In this document: positions 57,357-64,000 of the stretch, piece by piece
Layout: each line of letters starts with the position of its first letter
Position numbering within the stretch: position 1 is the first letter of the stretch
Assembly: GCF_001905665.1 (NCBI RefSeq)
Contig: NZ_LIVX01000014.1
Location: forward strand, 62,001 to 126,000
Source of the DNA: Streptomyces sp. CB02261
GTDB taxonomy: Bacteria > Actinomycetota > Actinomycetes > Streptomycetales > Streptomycetaceae
Direction of reading: 5' to 3'
DNA length: 64,000 nucleotides
Translations under genes and position numbers: made by a program
Notes under the pieces: model-generated
The model's database searches: none
Seen by the model: only the letters and a program-made list of their open reading frames with translations
Told to the model about the DNA's origin: nothing

Positions 57357-58652
57357 TCAGCAGTCGCAGCCGCAGCCGCAGTCGCCGCAGCAGCCCTCCC
57401 CCTCGCAGCAGGAGGAGCAGTTGCTGCAGCAGTCACAGCAGTCGCAGCAGCTACCGGGGTCGCACTGCTGGCAGAGTCCGTCGCGCCGCTGACGGCTCCA
57501 GGGGTCCTCGAAGGTCCCGCAGCACATCTGGCAGGTGCAGGCCAGGCCGACCCAGAGGGCGCAGCCGGCTATCAGCCCGCGCCGGTTCGGCGGTCCGGGC
57601 GGGAGCGGACCGCCGGGGCCGCCCGGGCCGCCGGGGCCGGGGGCGTACGGACCTCCGGGGCCGCCGGGACCGCCCGGGCCCGGGGCGTAGGGGTTGCCGG
57701 GGCCGGGGCCGTACGGGTTCCCCGGCGCCGGTCCGTGGCCGTGGACGGCTCCGTGTCCCTGACCCGCTCCCGCGCCGGGGCTCATGTGCGAGCAGCTCGT
57801 CGTGCCGAAGGCGCGGTTCACGGAGGTGCGGAGCTCGTGGGCGAGGAGGACGTGGACCAGCTTGCCGTCGGCGAACTCGGCGTCCCGCAGCGCGAGCCGG
57901 ATCCCGTGGAGGGCGTCGTCGGCGAGCCGGCGGGCCTCCTCTCGGGAGGTGCCGGTCGCGGTGAGCGGGTTCCAGGCGCCGCTCGCCGCGTCGGCGGCCT
58001 GGTCCTCGACGGCGTCCAGGAGGTGCGCGAGGCGACCGAAGAGGCGGCCGGCCTCGGCGAGCGGCTGGGCGTTCCCGGGCCGTCCGGCGAGGACGGCGGT
58101 GTGCGCGAAGGCGGCCGCGGTGGCGGTCTCGGTCGGTTCGGTGACGGCGAGCAGGGGGGTGCCGGGGCCGGCGAGGGCCTCGATCCCGGTCTGGCGGTCG
58201 ACGGCGTCGACGAGGACGGCGGTGTCGAAGCCGAGGGCGCGGCCGGTCCTGGCGCCGGCCTTGTCCCAGGAGCGGGCGACCCGGCGGGCCGCCGCGGCGA
58301 CGGGCCGCCGCGCCAACAGGCCGTCCCGGTCGGCGACGTGGTCCCGTACCTTCGCGGAGGCGAGGACGAGGGAGACGGCGGCGGCGAGGCGCGCGCCCTC
58401 GCCCCGGGCGACGGGGGCGGTCCGCATCCCGCGCAGCGGGCAGGGCCCCGCGGTGCGCCGTCCGTCGGCCACGGCACCGGTCTGAGCCTCCGTCAGGACC
58501 GAGACGATGAGCCCGTCGTAGTTGGTGACGACCCGGGCGAACTGGCCGTGGTCGGCGCGAAGTGCCAGGCAGAGGCCGCAGAGATGGGCCATCCACTCGG
58601 TCTTCAGGCCGTCGGTGAGCCGGTGGGCGCAGGGCCTGACGATTCCGAACAA
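57357..58652 (-). CDS. DUF5685 family protein with cysteine-rich C-terminal tail
   Basis: 431 residues from the TTG at 58652, which has GGGGGAG upstream and gives the conserved N-terminus FGIVRPCAHRL. The first 320 residues are helical, with LKTEWMAHLCGLCLALRADHGQFARVVTNYDG and SLVLASAKVRDHVADRDG. A Gly/Pro/Tyr repeat region (GPGGPGGPYAPGP) follows. The last 40 residues are about half cysteine (CCDCC, SNCSSCCEG, CCGDCGCGC). The domain's function is unknown. The conserved HLCGLC and the tail suggest metal binding. The tail resembles metallothionein or spore-coat cysteine clusters only in composition. Confidence 0.85.
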   Translation of the reverse strand: MFGIVRPCAHRLTDGLKTEWMAHLCGLCLALRADHGQFARVVTNYDGLIVSVLTEAQTGAVADGRRTAGPCPLRGMRTAPVARGEGARLAAAVSLVLASAKVRDHVADRDGLLARRPVAAAARRVARSWDKAGARTGRALGFDTAVLVDAVDRQTGIEALAGPGTPLLAVTEPTETATAAAFAHTAVLAGRPGNAQPLAEAGRLFGRLAHLLDAVEDQAADAASGAWNPLTATGTSREEARRLADDALHGIRLALRDAEFADGKLVHVLLAHELRTSVNRAFGTTSCSHMSPGAGAGQGHGAVHGHGPAPGNPYGPGPGNPYAPGPGGPGGPGGPYAPGPGGPGGPGGPLPPGPPNRRGLIAGCALWVGLACTCQMCCGTFEDPWSRQRRDGLCQQCDPGSCCDCCDCCSNCSSCCEGEGCCGDCGCGCDC

Positions 58653-58964
58653 GAGACTCCCCCGTGGACTGTGCGCGGCGCCGCCGTGCGGCTTCGCGGC
58701 ATGGTAGCGAGCGGGTGCGTTCACCCGTACGCGCCCATCGTCACCCTTCCGGCCAGACTTTCATATTTTCAGCTACATGGCCCTCGCCCACCCCCCGCAT
58801 ACCGCAAGTTTCCTGATGAATCGCCAGAAAACGGCGCTCACGTTCTGCACCAGTACCGTCACGAATCCTCAGCGCGGCGCCCAACCGCTTGGCGCGCGAT
58901 CCGCATCATGGACGACGATAGGGATATGCGGAACCACAAGTGACCGCGCTGAAAGGAGGCGTCC
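58653..58964. other. 312-bp divergent intergenic region
   Basis: It separates the DUF5685 gene from the sepF paralogue. It has an AT-rich patch (58755-58775, CATATTTTC) that may contain a promoter, and GATAGGGAT near 58916. I see no further gene. Confidence 0.45.
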
Positions 58965-59399
58965 ATGGGATCGGTGCGCAAGGCGAGTGCCTGGCTGGGA
59001 CTCGTCGAGGACAACGACGAGCGTTACTACGACGACGAGTACGCCGACGGTGCCGAGGGCGGCGACGGCTGGGTGACGGACCCCCGGGTCCGGGTGGCCA
59101 CGGACACCGCCGAGGAGCGGGGCCGCCGGATCGCCACCGTCTCCCCGGACGGCTTCCGGGACGCCCGGGGCATCGGCGAGCTCTTCCGGGACGGGGTTCC
59201 GGTCATCGTGAACCTGACCGCGATGGAGCCGAACGACGCCAAGCGCGTGGTCGACTTCGCCGCGGGCCTCGCCTTCGGTCTGCGCGGTTCCATCGAGCGC
59301 GTGGCGACGCGGGTCTTCCTGCTGACCCCGGCCGACACCCAGATCGTCACCGGCGACTCGGCCAGGCGCCGCCAGGACGGCTTCTTCAACCAGAGCTGA
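58965..59399 (+). CDS. SepF-like cell-division protein (paralogue)
   Basis: 144 residues. The N-terminal amphipathic stretch MGSVRKASAWLGLVED is followed by an acidic linker and the SepF core (VIVNLTAMEPNDAKRVVDFAAGLAFGLRGSIERVATRVFLLTP). SepF tethers FtsZ to the membrane. Streptomyces carries additional copies outside the division cluster; absence of ftsZ, ftsQ or ylm genes nearby marks this as such a copy, probably SepF2. AAAGGAGG, a near-perfect ribosome site, precedes the ATG. Confidence 0.93.
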   Translation: MGSVRKASAWLGLVEDNDERYYDDEYADGAEGGDGWVTDPRVRVATDTAEERGRRIATVSPDGFRDARGIGELFRDGVPVIVNLTAMEPNDAKRVVDFAAGLAFGLRGSIERVATRVFLLTPADTQIVTGDSARRRQDGFFNQS

Positions 59400-59442
59400 G
59401 CGGGTCCGCCGGACCGGCCGGGCACCACCCGGACGACCCGGG

Positions 59443-61278
59443 TCAGTGCGCCGGACGCCCCGAGCCGGCGGGCTCGATCGCTTCCCTGGTCGCCGGCACC
59501 CGCGCCACGGACGAGCGGGAGAGCCCGGAGGGCTCCGCACACGCGACCGCTTCCGGGGGCCCCGAGGACTCCACGGGGCCCGGACACCCGGCCCGCCCCG
59601 GAAGACCCTGGACGACCGGCTCCGCGAGCCCCTGGGCGGCCTGCCCCTGAAGGCCGGTCACCGCCTGCTCCGGAGGACCCGCCACCCCCTGCTTCGAAAG
59701 ACCCGGCACCGCCGTCTCCTCCGGCCCCTCCGGATCGACCGGGCACTCCATCACCCGGGGCAGCCGCCGCGCCATCACCGCGCCGAGGAGCAGCAGCCCC
59801 GCGCTCACGAAGAGCGTGACGTGCAGCCCGTCCACGAAGGCGTGCCGGGCGGCCTGGTGCAGGGCACCGCCGGCCGCGCCGCCGAGCTGGTCCGCGACCT
59901 GGTAGGCCTCTCCGAGCGAGTTCGCGGCGGCCGCGCTCGCCTCCGCCGGCACCCCGGGGACGGCGGCGAGCCCGGGGGCGTACGCCGCGTTCATCACACT
60001 GCCGAGCAGGGCGATGCCCATGCCCGCGCCGAGCTGGTACGAGGTCTCGCCGATCGCGGCCGCGCCGCCCGCGCTCCGCTGCGGCGCCTCGCTGAGCATC
60101 GACTCGTAGGCCGAGAAGAGCGTGGTCTGCAGGCCGAAGCCGAGCAGGACGAAGCCCACCGTGAGCAGCAGCGGCCGGTCGTGCTGCCCCATGAAGGTCA
60201 GCAGCAGCACGGCGGCGGCGGTGAGCACGAAGCCCCAGCCGACCATCCGGCGCGGCCCGACCCGGCGCAGGGTGTACGAGCCGGTGGCGCCGGCGGCCAT
60301 GGCGGCGAAGGTGAGCGGAAGCAGCCGGAGCCCGGTCTCCAGGGGGGTGAGGCCGAGGACCAGCTGGAGGTACTGGACGGCGATGAGCTCCAGGCCGACC
60401 AGGGCCAGCATGGCGAGCACGATGCAGCCGACGGAGGTGGTGAAGGCCGGCCGGGAGAAGAGCCGTGTGTCGATCAGCGGGTGCGGGCGCCGCCTCTGCC
60501 GCCGCACGAAGAGGACGAGGAGCGCGGCGCCGAGCAGCAGGGGCCCGGCGGTCGGGAGCGCGAGGAACGGGTCACCGGCCCCGGCCCGCTTGACCCCGAG
60601 GACACAGCCGAGGACACCGGCGGCGGCCATGAGCGCGCCGAGGACGTCCCAGGGTCCGTCGGCGGCTCCCCGGGACTCGGGCAGGAGGCGTCGGCCGAGC
60701 GGCAGGATCAGCGCCATCAGCGGGATGTTGATGAGGAAGACGGAGCCCCACCAGTAGTGCTCGACGAGGAAGCCGCCGAGCACCGGGCCGGTGGCGGCGC
60801 CGACCGCGGCGACCGCGGTCCAGACGCCGATGGCGGTGGCGCGCTCGCGCCGGTCGGGGAAGACCGCCCGGAGGATGGAGAGCGTGGCGGGCATGATCAT
60901 GGCGCCGCCGACGCCGAGCAGCGCGCGGGCCGCGATGAGCACCGAGGGTTCGGTGGCGAGGGCGGCGACCGCCGAGGCGATGCCGAACAGCGCGTAGCCG
61001 AGGAGGAGGACCCTGCGCCGTCCGACGCGGTCTCCGAGGGTGCCGAAGAGGATGAGGAGCGAGGCGCAGATCAGGGGGTAGGCGTCGACGATCCAGAGCA
61101 GCGCGGTGGAGCTGGGGCGCAGGTCCTCGGTGAGCGAGGGGACGGCGACGTGGAGGATGGTCGCGTCGAGGGCGACCAGGAGAAGACTGACGCAGAGGAC
61201 GAGGAGGACGACCCAGCGGTTGGCTCCGCCGCCGACGGCGGCACGCGGTGGTCCTTGGGCCGTGATCGTCCGCGACAT
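59443..61278 (-). CDS. MFS drug efflux transporter, DHA2 (EmrB/QacA-like) family
   Basis: 611 residues with 14 membrane segments. Motif A GTLGDRVGRRRVLL, motif C GPVLGGFLVEHYWW and DATILHVAVPSL in helix 1 mark the DHA2 drug:proton antiporters. A long hydrophilic tail (about 525-611) holds imperfect Gln/Gly/Pro repeats (GLSKQGVAG, GLQGQAAQG) not usual in the family. GGGAGG precedes the ATG. The upstream region carries a long inverted repeat that could be a repressor site; no regulator is adjacent. Confidence 0.93.
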   Translation of the reverse strand: MSRTITAQGPPRAAVGGGANRWVVLLVLCVSLLLVALDATILHVAVPSLTEDLRPSSTALLWIVDAYPLICASLLILFGTLGDRVGRRRVLLLGYALFGIASAVAALATEPSVLIAARALLGVGGAMIMPATLSILRAVFPDRRERATAIGVWTAVAAVGAATGPVLGGFLVEHYWWGSVFLINIPLMALILPLGRRLLPESRGAADGPWDVLGALMAAAGVLGCVLGVKRAGAGDPFLALPTAGPLLLGAALLVLFVRRQRRRPHPLIDTRLFSRPAFTTSVGCIVLAMLALVGLELIAVQYLQLVLGLTPLETGLRLLPLTFAAMAAGATGSYTLRRVGPRRMVGWGFVLTAAAVLLLTFMGQHDRPLLLTVGFVLLGFGLQTTLFSAYESMLSEAPQRSAGGAAAIGETSYQLGAGMGIALLGSVMNAAYAPGLAAVPGVPAEASAAAANSLGEAYQVADQLGGAAGGALHQAARHAFVDGLHVTLFVSAGLLLLGAVMARRLPRVMECPVDPEGPEETAVPGLSKQGVAGPPEQAVTGLQGQAAQGLAEPVVQGLPGRAGCPGPVESSGPPEAVACAEPSGLSRSSVARVPATREAIEPAGSGRPAH

Positions 61279-61493
61279 GTCCGTACCTCCCAGTGAAGCT
61301 CTCGCGCTCGGCGGCCCCCGACCAGGGCTTTTGGCCCCTGGGGCGGCCCGGCATCGACGGGCGAGTGAGCCGTCAGCGTACGCGAGTCCGAGGCCCGAGC
61401 GCGTGGTGCAGCTCTCACCCCGAGGGGCCCGCCGGTGTGGCGTACGCCACTCGGGACGGCCCGCGCGTCGCATGGAATTCCGTACGGACGCCT

Positions 61494-61521
61494 GTTTGAA
61501 GCAATTCCCGAGCGTTCAAAC
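61494..61521. promoter_or_regulatory. Inverted repeat in the efflux-pump/PAP2 intergenic region
   Basis: GTTTGAA (61494-61500) and TTCAAAC (61515-61521) flank 14 bases; GC on each side extends the arms with one bulge. It lies 216 bp from the efflux gene and 164 bp from the PAP2 gene. The rest of this 406-bp gap (61279-61684) holds no gene I can support. Confidence 0.4.
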
Positions 61522-61671
61522 ACGCTTCCGGAATCACCCTTACGGCAATAGGGCGGGAGGTCATCGGATTTCCTGACGGACGCCCGGAATAGGTCAGCCA
61601 CTGAGACCTACTCCACATCACATCAACATCACGAAGGGAGCGGATCGACCGGGTCGGCTTCTCACTCCCTG

Positions 61672-61677
61672 TAACGT
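61672..61677 (+). promoter_or_regulatory. -10 element of a leaderless promoter (TAACGT)
   Basis: TAACGT fits TANNNT and ends seven bases before the GTG at 61685. The same hexamer at the same distance serves the gene at 62840. Confidence 0.5.
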
Positions 61678-61684
61678 CGATTGG

Positions 61685-62554
61685 GTGCGTACCGACATCT
61701 TTGCCCGGCTGGACCGGGAGCCGGAACCGCCGAAGATAGAGGTCCCGCGGATGACCCGCACGCGTCTCGCCCTCTTCGGCGGGACGTCGGCGTTCTATCT
61801 GGCCATCGTCGTGGCCGTGCTGCTGTCGACGTGGCTGGTGACCCTCGACTGGAAGATCATGCTCTTCCGGCCCTACCAGCAATGGCCCGAGCTGCACGCC
61901 TTCCTCGACTACTACGTCGTCCTCGGTCAGCGCGGCCCCACGGCCGTGATGGTGGCCGCCTGGCTGGGCTGGCGCTCGTGGCGCCAGCACACCCTGCGGC
62001 CCCTGCTCTGTCTCGGCGCCGCCCTGTTGCTGCTCAACGTCTCGGTCGGCTCGGTCAAGCTCGGACTCGGCCGCCTCGGCCCCCACTACGCGACGCAGGT
62101 CGGCTCCGCCGAGCTCTTCGCCGGCGGCGACATATTCCCCTCGGGTCACACCGCCAACGCGGTCGTGACCTGGGGCATCCTCGCCTATCTGGCGACCACC
62201 CCACGGGCCAGGCGCTATCTGTCGGCGCTCTCCGCCGTGGTCGCGCTCGGCGTCGGGCTCACCACCGTCTACCTGGGCACGCACTGGCTGAGCGACGTGC
62301 TCCTCGGCTGGGCGGCCGGGCTCCTCGTCCTGCTCGCGCTGCCCTGGTGCGAGCCGGTCCTCGCCGTGGCGGAGTCCTGGATCCTCGCCGTGCGCGACCG
62401 GGTACGGGAGCGGCTGCGCGACCGTCGCCGTCTGGTGCCCTCGCTGCCCGTGGCCTCCGGCGGCCCCCGCCCGGGGTTCTTCCCCGGGACCGAGGAGCCG
62501 GTCAGGGAGACGGTGGGTGTGGCCGGCCGGCGCACTCCGGCGACCGGCGGCTGA
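61685..62554 (+). CDS. PAP2-family membrane phosphatase
   Basis: 289 residues with six membrane segments. The acid-phosphatase motifs are complete: KLGLGRLGP (phosphate-binding), FPSGHTAN (catalytic His) and VYLGTHWLSDVLLG (nucleophilic His and Asp). It would dephosphorylate a lipid phosphate such as undecaprenyl pyrophosphate or phosphatidic acid at the membrane. The Arg-rich C-terminal tail (about 230-289) is cytoplasmic. The GTG start is fixed by the leaderless -10. A strong terminator follows. Confidence 0.92.
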   Translation: MRTDIFARLDREPEPPKIEVPRMTRTRLALFGGTSAFYLAIVVAVLLSTWLVTLDWKIMLFRPYQQWPELHAFLDYYVVLGQRGPTAVMVAAWLGWRSWRQHTLRPLLCLGAALLLLNVSVGSVKLGLGRLGPHYATQVGSAELFAGGDIFPSGHTANAVVTWGILAYLATTPRARRYLSALSAVVALGVGLTTVYLGTHWLSDVLLGWAAGLLVLLALPWCEPVLAVAESWILAVRDRVRERLRDRRRLVPSLPVASGGPRPGFFPGTEEPVRETVGVAGRRTPATGG

Positions 62555-62582
62555 TCCCCGCCCCCAGGGAGGCAGAACGTGG

Positions 62583-62614
62583 AAGGGCCCCGGCCGTCAG
62601 CGGCCGGGGCCCTT
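62583..62614. terminator. Strong bidirectional terminator
   Basis: AAGGGCCCCGGCCG and CGGCCGGGGCCCTT form a perfect 14-bp stem with a TCAG loop between the PAP2 gene and the convergent small I78-like gene. The T-end of each arm acts as a short U-tract. Confidence 0.85.
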
Positions 62615-62624
62615 CGCGTACGGC

Positions 62625-62840
62625 TCAGCCGATCCAGCAGCGGGTGACCGTGCCGTCCTCGACCTCGAAGTTGAGGCGTCCGACCAGGTACTCCATCGTG
62701 ATGATCGAGCCGGGCGGCAGGGACCTGACGGTGCTCCAGCCCCGCGTCCTGGCGAGCTGCGCGGCGCCTTCCGCGTCCAGGCCCACATAGGACTCGGGGG
62801 CGTCGCGGGGCGGTTCGGGAGTGCGCGATGTGGGTGCCAT
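62625..62840 (-). CDS. Small I78 inhibitor-like protein
   Basis: 71 residues. GWSTVRSLPPGSIITMEYLVGRLNFEVEDGTVTRCWIG carries the PG-x-x-T-M-[DE]-Y-x-x-[RG]-[RL]-N pattern of the potato-inhibitor-I-like I78 family. Family members usually are secreted protease inhibitors. This one has no signal peptide and only one Cys, so it may act inside the cell or not inhibit proteases. The ATG at 62840 is chosen because TAACGT on the minus strand (62848-62853) ends seven bases before it; a GTG at 62849 is within that hexamer. Confidence 0.75.
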   Translation of the reverse strand: MAPTSRTPEPPRDAPESYVGLDAEGAAQLARTRGWSTVRSLPPGSIITMEYLVGRLNFEVEDGTVTRCWIG

Positions 62841-63160
62841 GGCCCTCACGTTAGTCCCTTGGCGGTCACGCTTGTGTCACAGGTTCTCGACATATGTCTG
62901 CCCTCCCCCCGGCCTCGCGGAAGGACACTTTCCGGCCGTTTCTCCGGCAATAGCGAAGGGCTCCCGGCAGTTCGCACGAAGAGCCCGGAAGCGTGAACGG
63001 AAGCACGGATAGCGCGGGTGCAATTCCCTCTTCCCCCACGCCCGTCCGGAATTGCGCCGACGACGCGCACGCAGGGCGCTCACTCTTCCCTTACACAATG
63101 CTTACGCTGTCCGGACGCCCGGAGACGCGGAGCCGGGACGACGGCGAGGCGGAGGCAGCG
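62841..63160. other. 320-bp divergent intergenic region
   Basis: It holds the leaderless -10 TAACGT of the small gene (62848-62853, minus strand) and the upstream region of ctaD. It includes an AT-richer stretch (63085-63110, CTTACACAATGC) likely to contain the ctaD promoter. I see no gene in it. Confidence 0.45.
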
Positions 63161-64000
63161 ATGGGCATCGGGACAGCGACCGCGACCGTCGAATCGGGCC
63201 GGCAGCGGCACGGCCGGGTACTGATCGACTGGCTCACCACGACCGACCACAAGAAGATCGGCCACCTCTATCTGGTGACCTCGTTCCTCTTCTTCCTGCT
63301 CGCCGGACTCATGGCGATGCTGATGCGGGCCGAGCTGGCACGGCCGGGGCTCCAGCTCGTCACGAACCAGGAGTTCAACCAGGCCTTCACCCTGCACGGC
63401 ACGATCATGCTGCTGCTCTTCGCGACGCCCACCTTCGCCGGCTTCGCCAACGAGCTGGTGCCGCTCCAGATCGGCGCGCCCGACGTCGCCTTCCCGCGGC
63501 TGAACATGTTCTCGTACTGGCTGTTCCTCCTCGGCGGCCTGATGGTGGTGAGCTCGCTGCTCGTGCCCAGCGGACCGCCCGCCTTCGGCTGGACCGCGTA
63601 CGCGCCCCTGAACAGCCTCGAACACTCCCCCGGCATCGGTGCCGACCTGTGGATCATGGGGCTCGCCCTCTCCGGCTTCGGCACGATCCTCACCTCGGTG
63701 AACTTCCTGGCGACGATCGTCGGGATGCGGGCGCCCGGGATGACCATGTTCCGCGTGCCGATCTTCACCTGGAACGTGCTCTTCACCGCGGTCCTGGTCC
63801 TGCTGGCCTTCCCGGTCCTCGCCGCGGCCCTGCTCGTCCTGGAGTCGGACCGGCGCCTCGGCTCGGTGGTCTTCCAGCCGGAGTACGGGGGCGCGCTGCT
63901 CTGGCAGCACCTCTTCTGGTTCTTCGGCCACCCCGAGGTCTACATCATCGCGCTGCCGTTCTTCGGGATCGTCAGCGAGATCATCCCCGTCTTCGCCCGC
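63161..64000 (+). CDS. ctaD: Cytochrome c oxidase subunit I, N-terminal part (cut by window edge)
   Basis: The first 280 codons are visible. TTDHKKIGHLYLVTSFLFFLLAG, the haem-ligand His in FTLHGTIMLLLFATP and the copper-B His with the crosslinked Tyr in FWFFGHPEVYIIALP are present. It forms the haem-copper centre that reduces oxygen and pumps protons in the aa3 oxidase. GGAGG lies five bases before the ATG. Genes for subunits II and III and the bc1 complex are not upstream, so this may be a separate copy from the main oxidase cluster. Confidence 0.95.
   Translation, partial: MGIGTATATVESGRQRHGRVLIDWLTTTDHKKIGHLYLVTSFLFFLLAGLMAMLMRAELARPGLQLVTNQEFNQAFTLHGTIMLLLFATPTFAGFANELVPLQIGAPDVAFPRLNMFSYWLFLLGGLMVVSSLLVPSGPPAFGWTAYAPLNSLEHSPGIGADLWIMGLALSGFGTILTSVNFLATIVGMRAPGMTMFRVPIFTWNVLFTAVLVLLAFPVLAAALLVLESDRRLGSVVFQPEYGGALLWQHLFWFFGHPEVYIIALPFFGIVSEIIPVFAR

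Overview
This is a very GC-rich actinobacterial chromosome segment, almost certainly from Streptomyces. The evidence is the base composition, third-position GC bias, frequent GTG and TTG starts, many 4-base stop/start overlaps, leaderless TANNNT promoters, and Streptomyces-type families (class F sortase, streptogrisins, a SepF paralogue, DnaE2 with an ImuB-like partner, a DUF5685 protein). From memory, the order of landmark genes (homogentisate dioxygenase, SGNH lipase, secreted lipase, dnaE2, SepF2) resembles the SCO17xx region of S. coelicolor; I could not check this. Both edges cut a gene: a zinc alcohol dehydrogenase on the left and cytochrome c oxidase subunit I on the right. I see no rRNA, tRNA, insertion sequence, phage or CRISPR array.

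Left third (1-19 kb). An alcohol/aldehyde dehydrogenase pair sits behind a palindromic operator. It is followed by a class F sortase overlapping a sortase-neighbour surface protein, a CitMHS citrate transporter, and a molybdopterin oxidoreductase downstream of a TetR regulator. A translationally coupled trio encodes a secreted beta-helix/membrane protein, a cupredoxin-like lipoprotein and a polytopic membrane protein. Divergent to it is hmgA (tyrosine/phenylalanine catabolism) with a clear promoter and an overlapping perfect palindrome, then a HutC-type GntR regulator. Next come a stand-alone protein resembling the C-terminal domain of type ISP restriction enzymes, a scar where a TetR gene and an ABC-2 permease gene were both truncated by one deletion, and a CaiB-type CoA transferase.

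Middle (19-44 kb). A predicted pseudokinase converges on, and overlaps, an SGNH lipase. A coupled glycosyltransferase/glycosyltransferase/polysaccharide deacetylase operon follows, probably for a surface glycan. Then come an AAA ATPase, two GntR/GNAT/DUF402 genes, a tripartite tricarboxylate transporter (tctCBA) divergent from an orphan CitB-type response regulator, an AA10 lytic polysaccharide monooxygenase with an LAETG cell-wall anchor, an FAD-Rieske oxidoreductase, a VTT-domain membrane protein behind a candidate iron box, a secreted lipase, and the SOS mutagenesis pair imuB-like/dnaE2 behind two LexA-like boxes.

Right third (44-64 kb). Two tandem streptogrisin-type proteases precede a compact bidirectional cluster (46.8-57.3 kb) that looks like an organosulfur scavenging system. 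Reading left from a shared promoter region are permease, FAD/NAD(P)-binding protein, permease, ATPase, binding lipoprotein, two luciferase-like flavin monooxygenases and a DUF1684 protein. Reading right are a 22-residue leader peptide ending in Cys, a hairpin that would hide the next Shine-Dalgarno sequence, a GNAT acetyltransferase and a second binding lipoprotein. The leader resembles the actinobacterial cysteine-responsive leader peptides and is the strongest functional clue for this cluster. The window ends with a DUF5685 protein with an extreme cysteine-rich tail, a SepF paralogue, a DHA2 efflux pump, a PAP2 phosphatase, a small I78-like protein and the start of ctaD.
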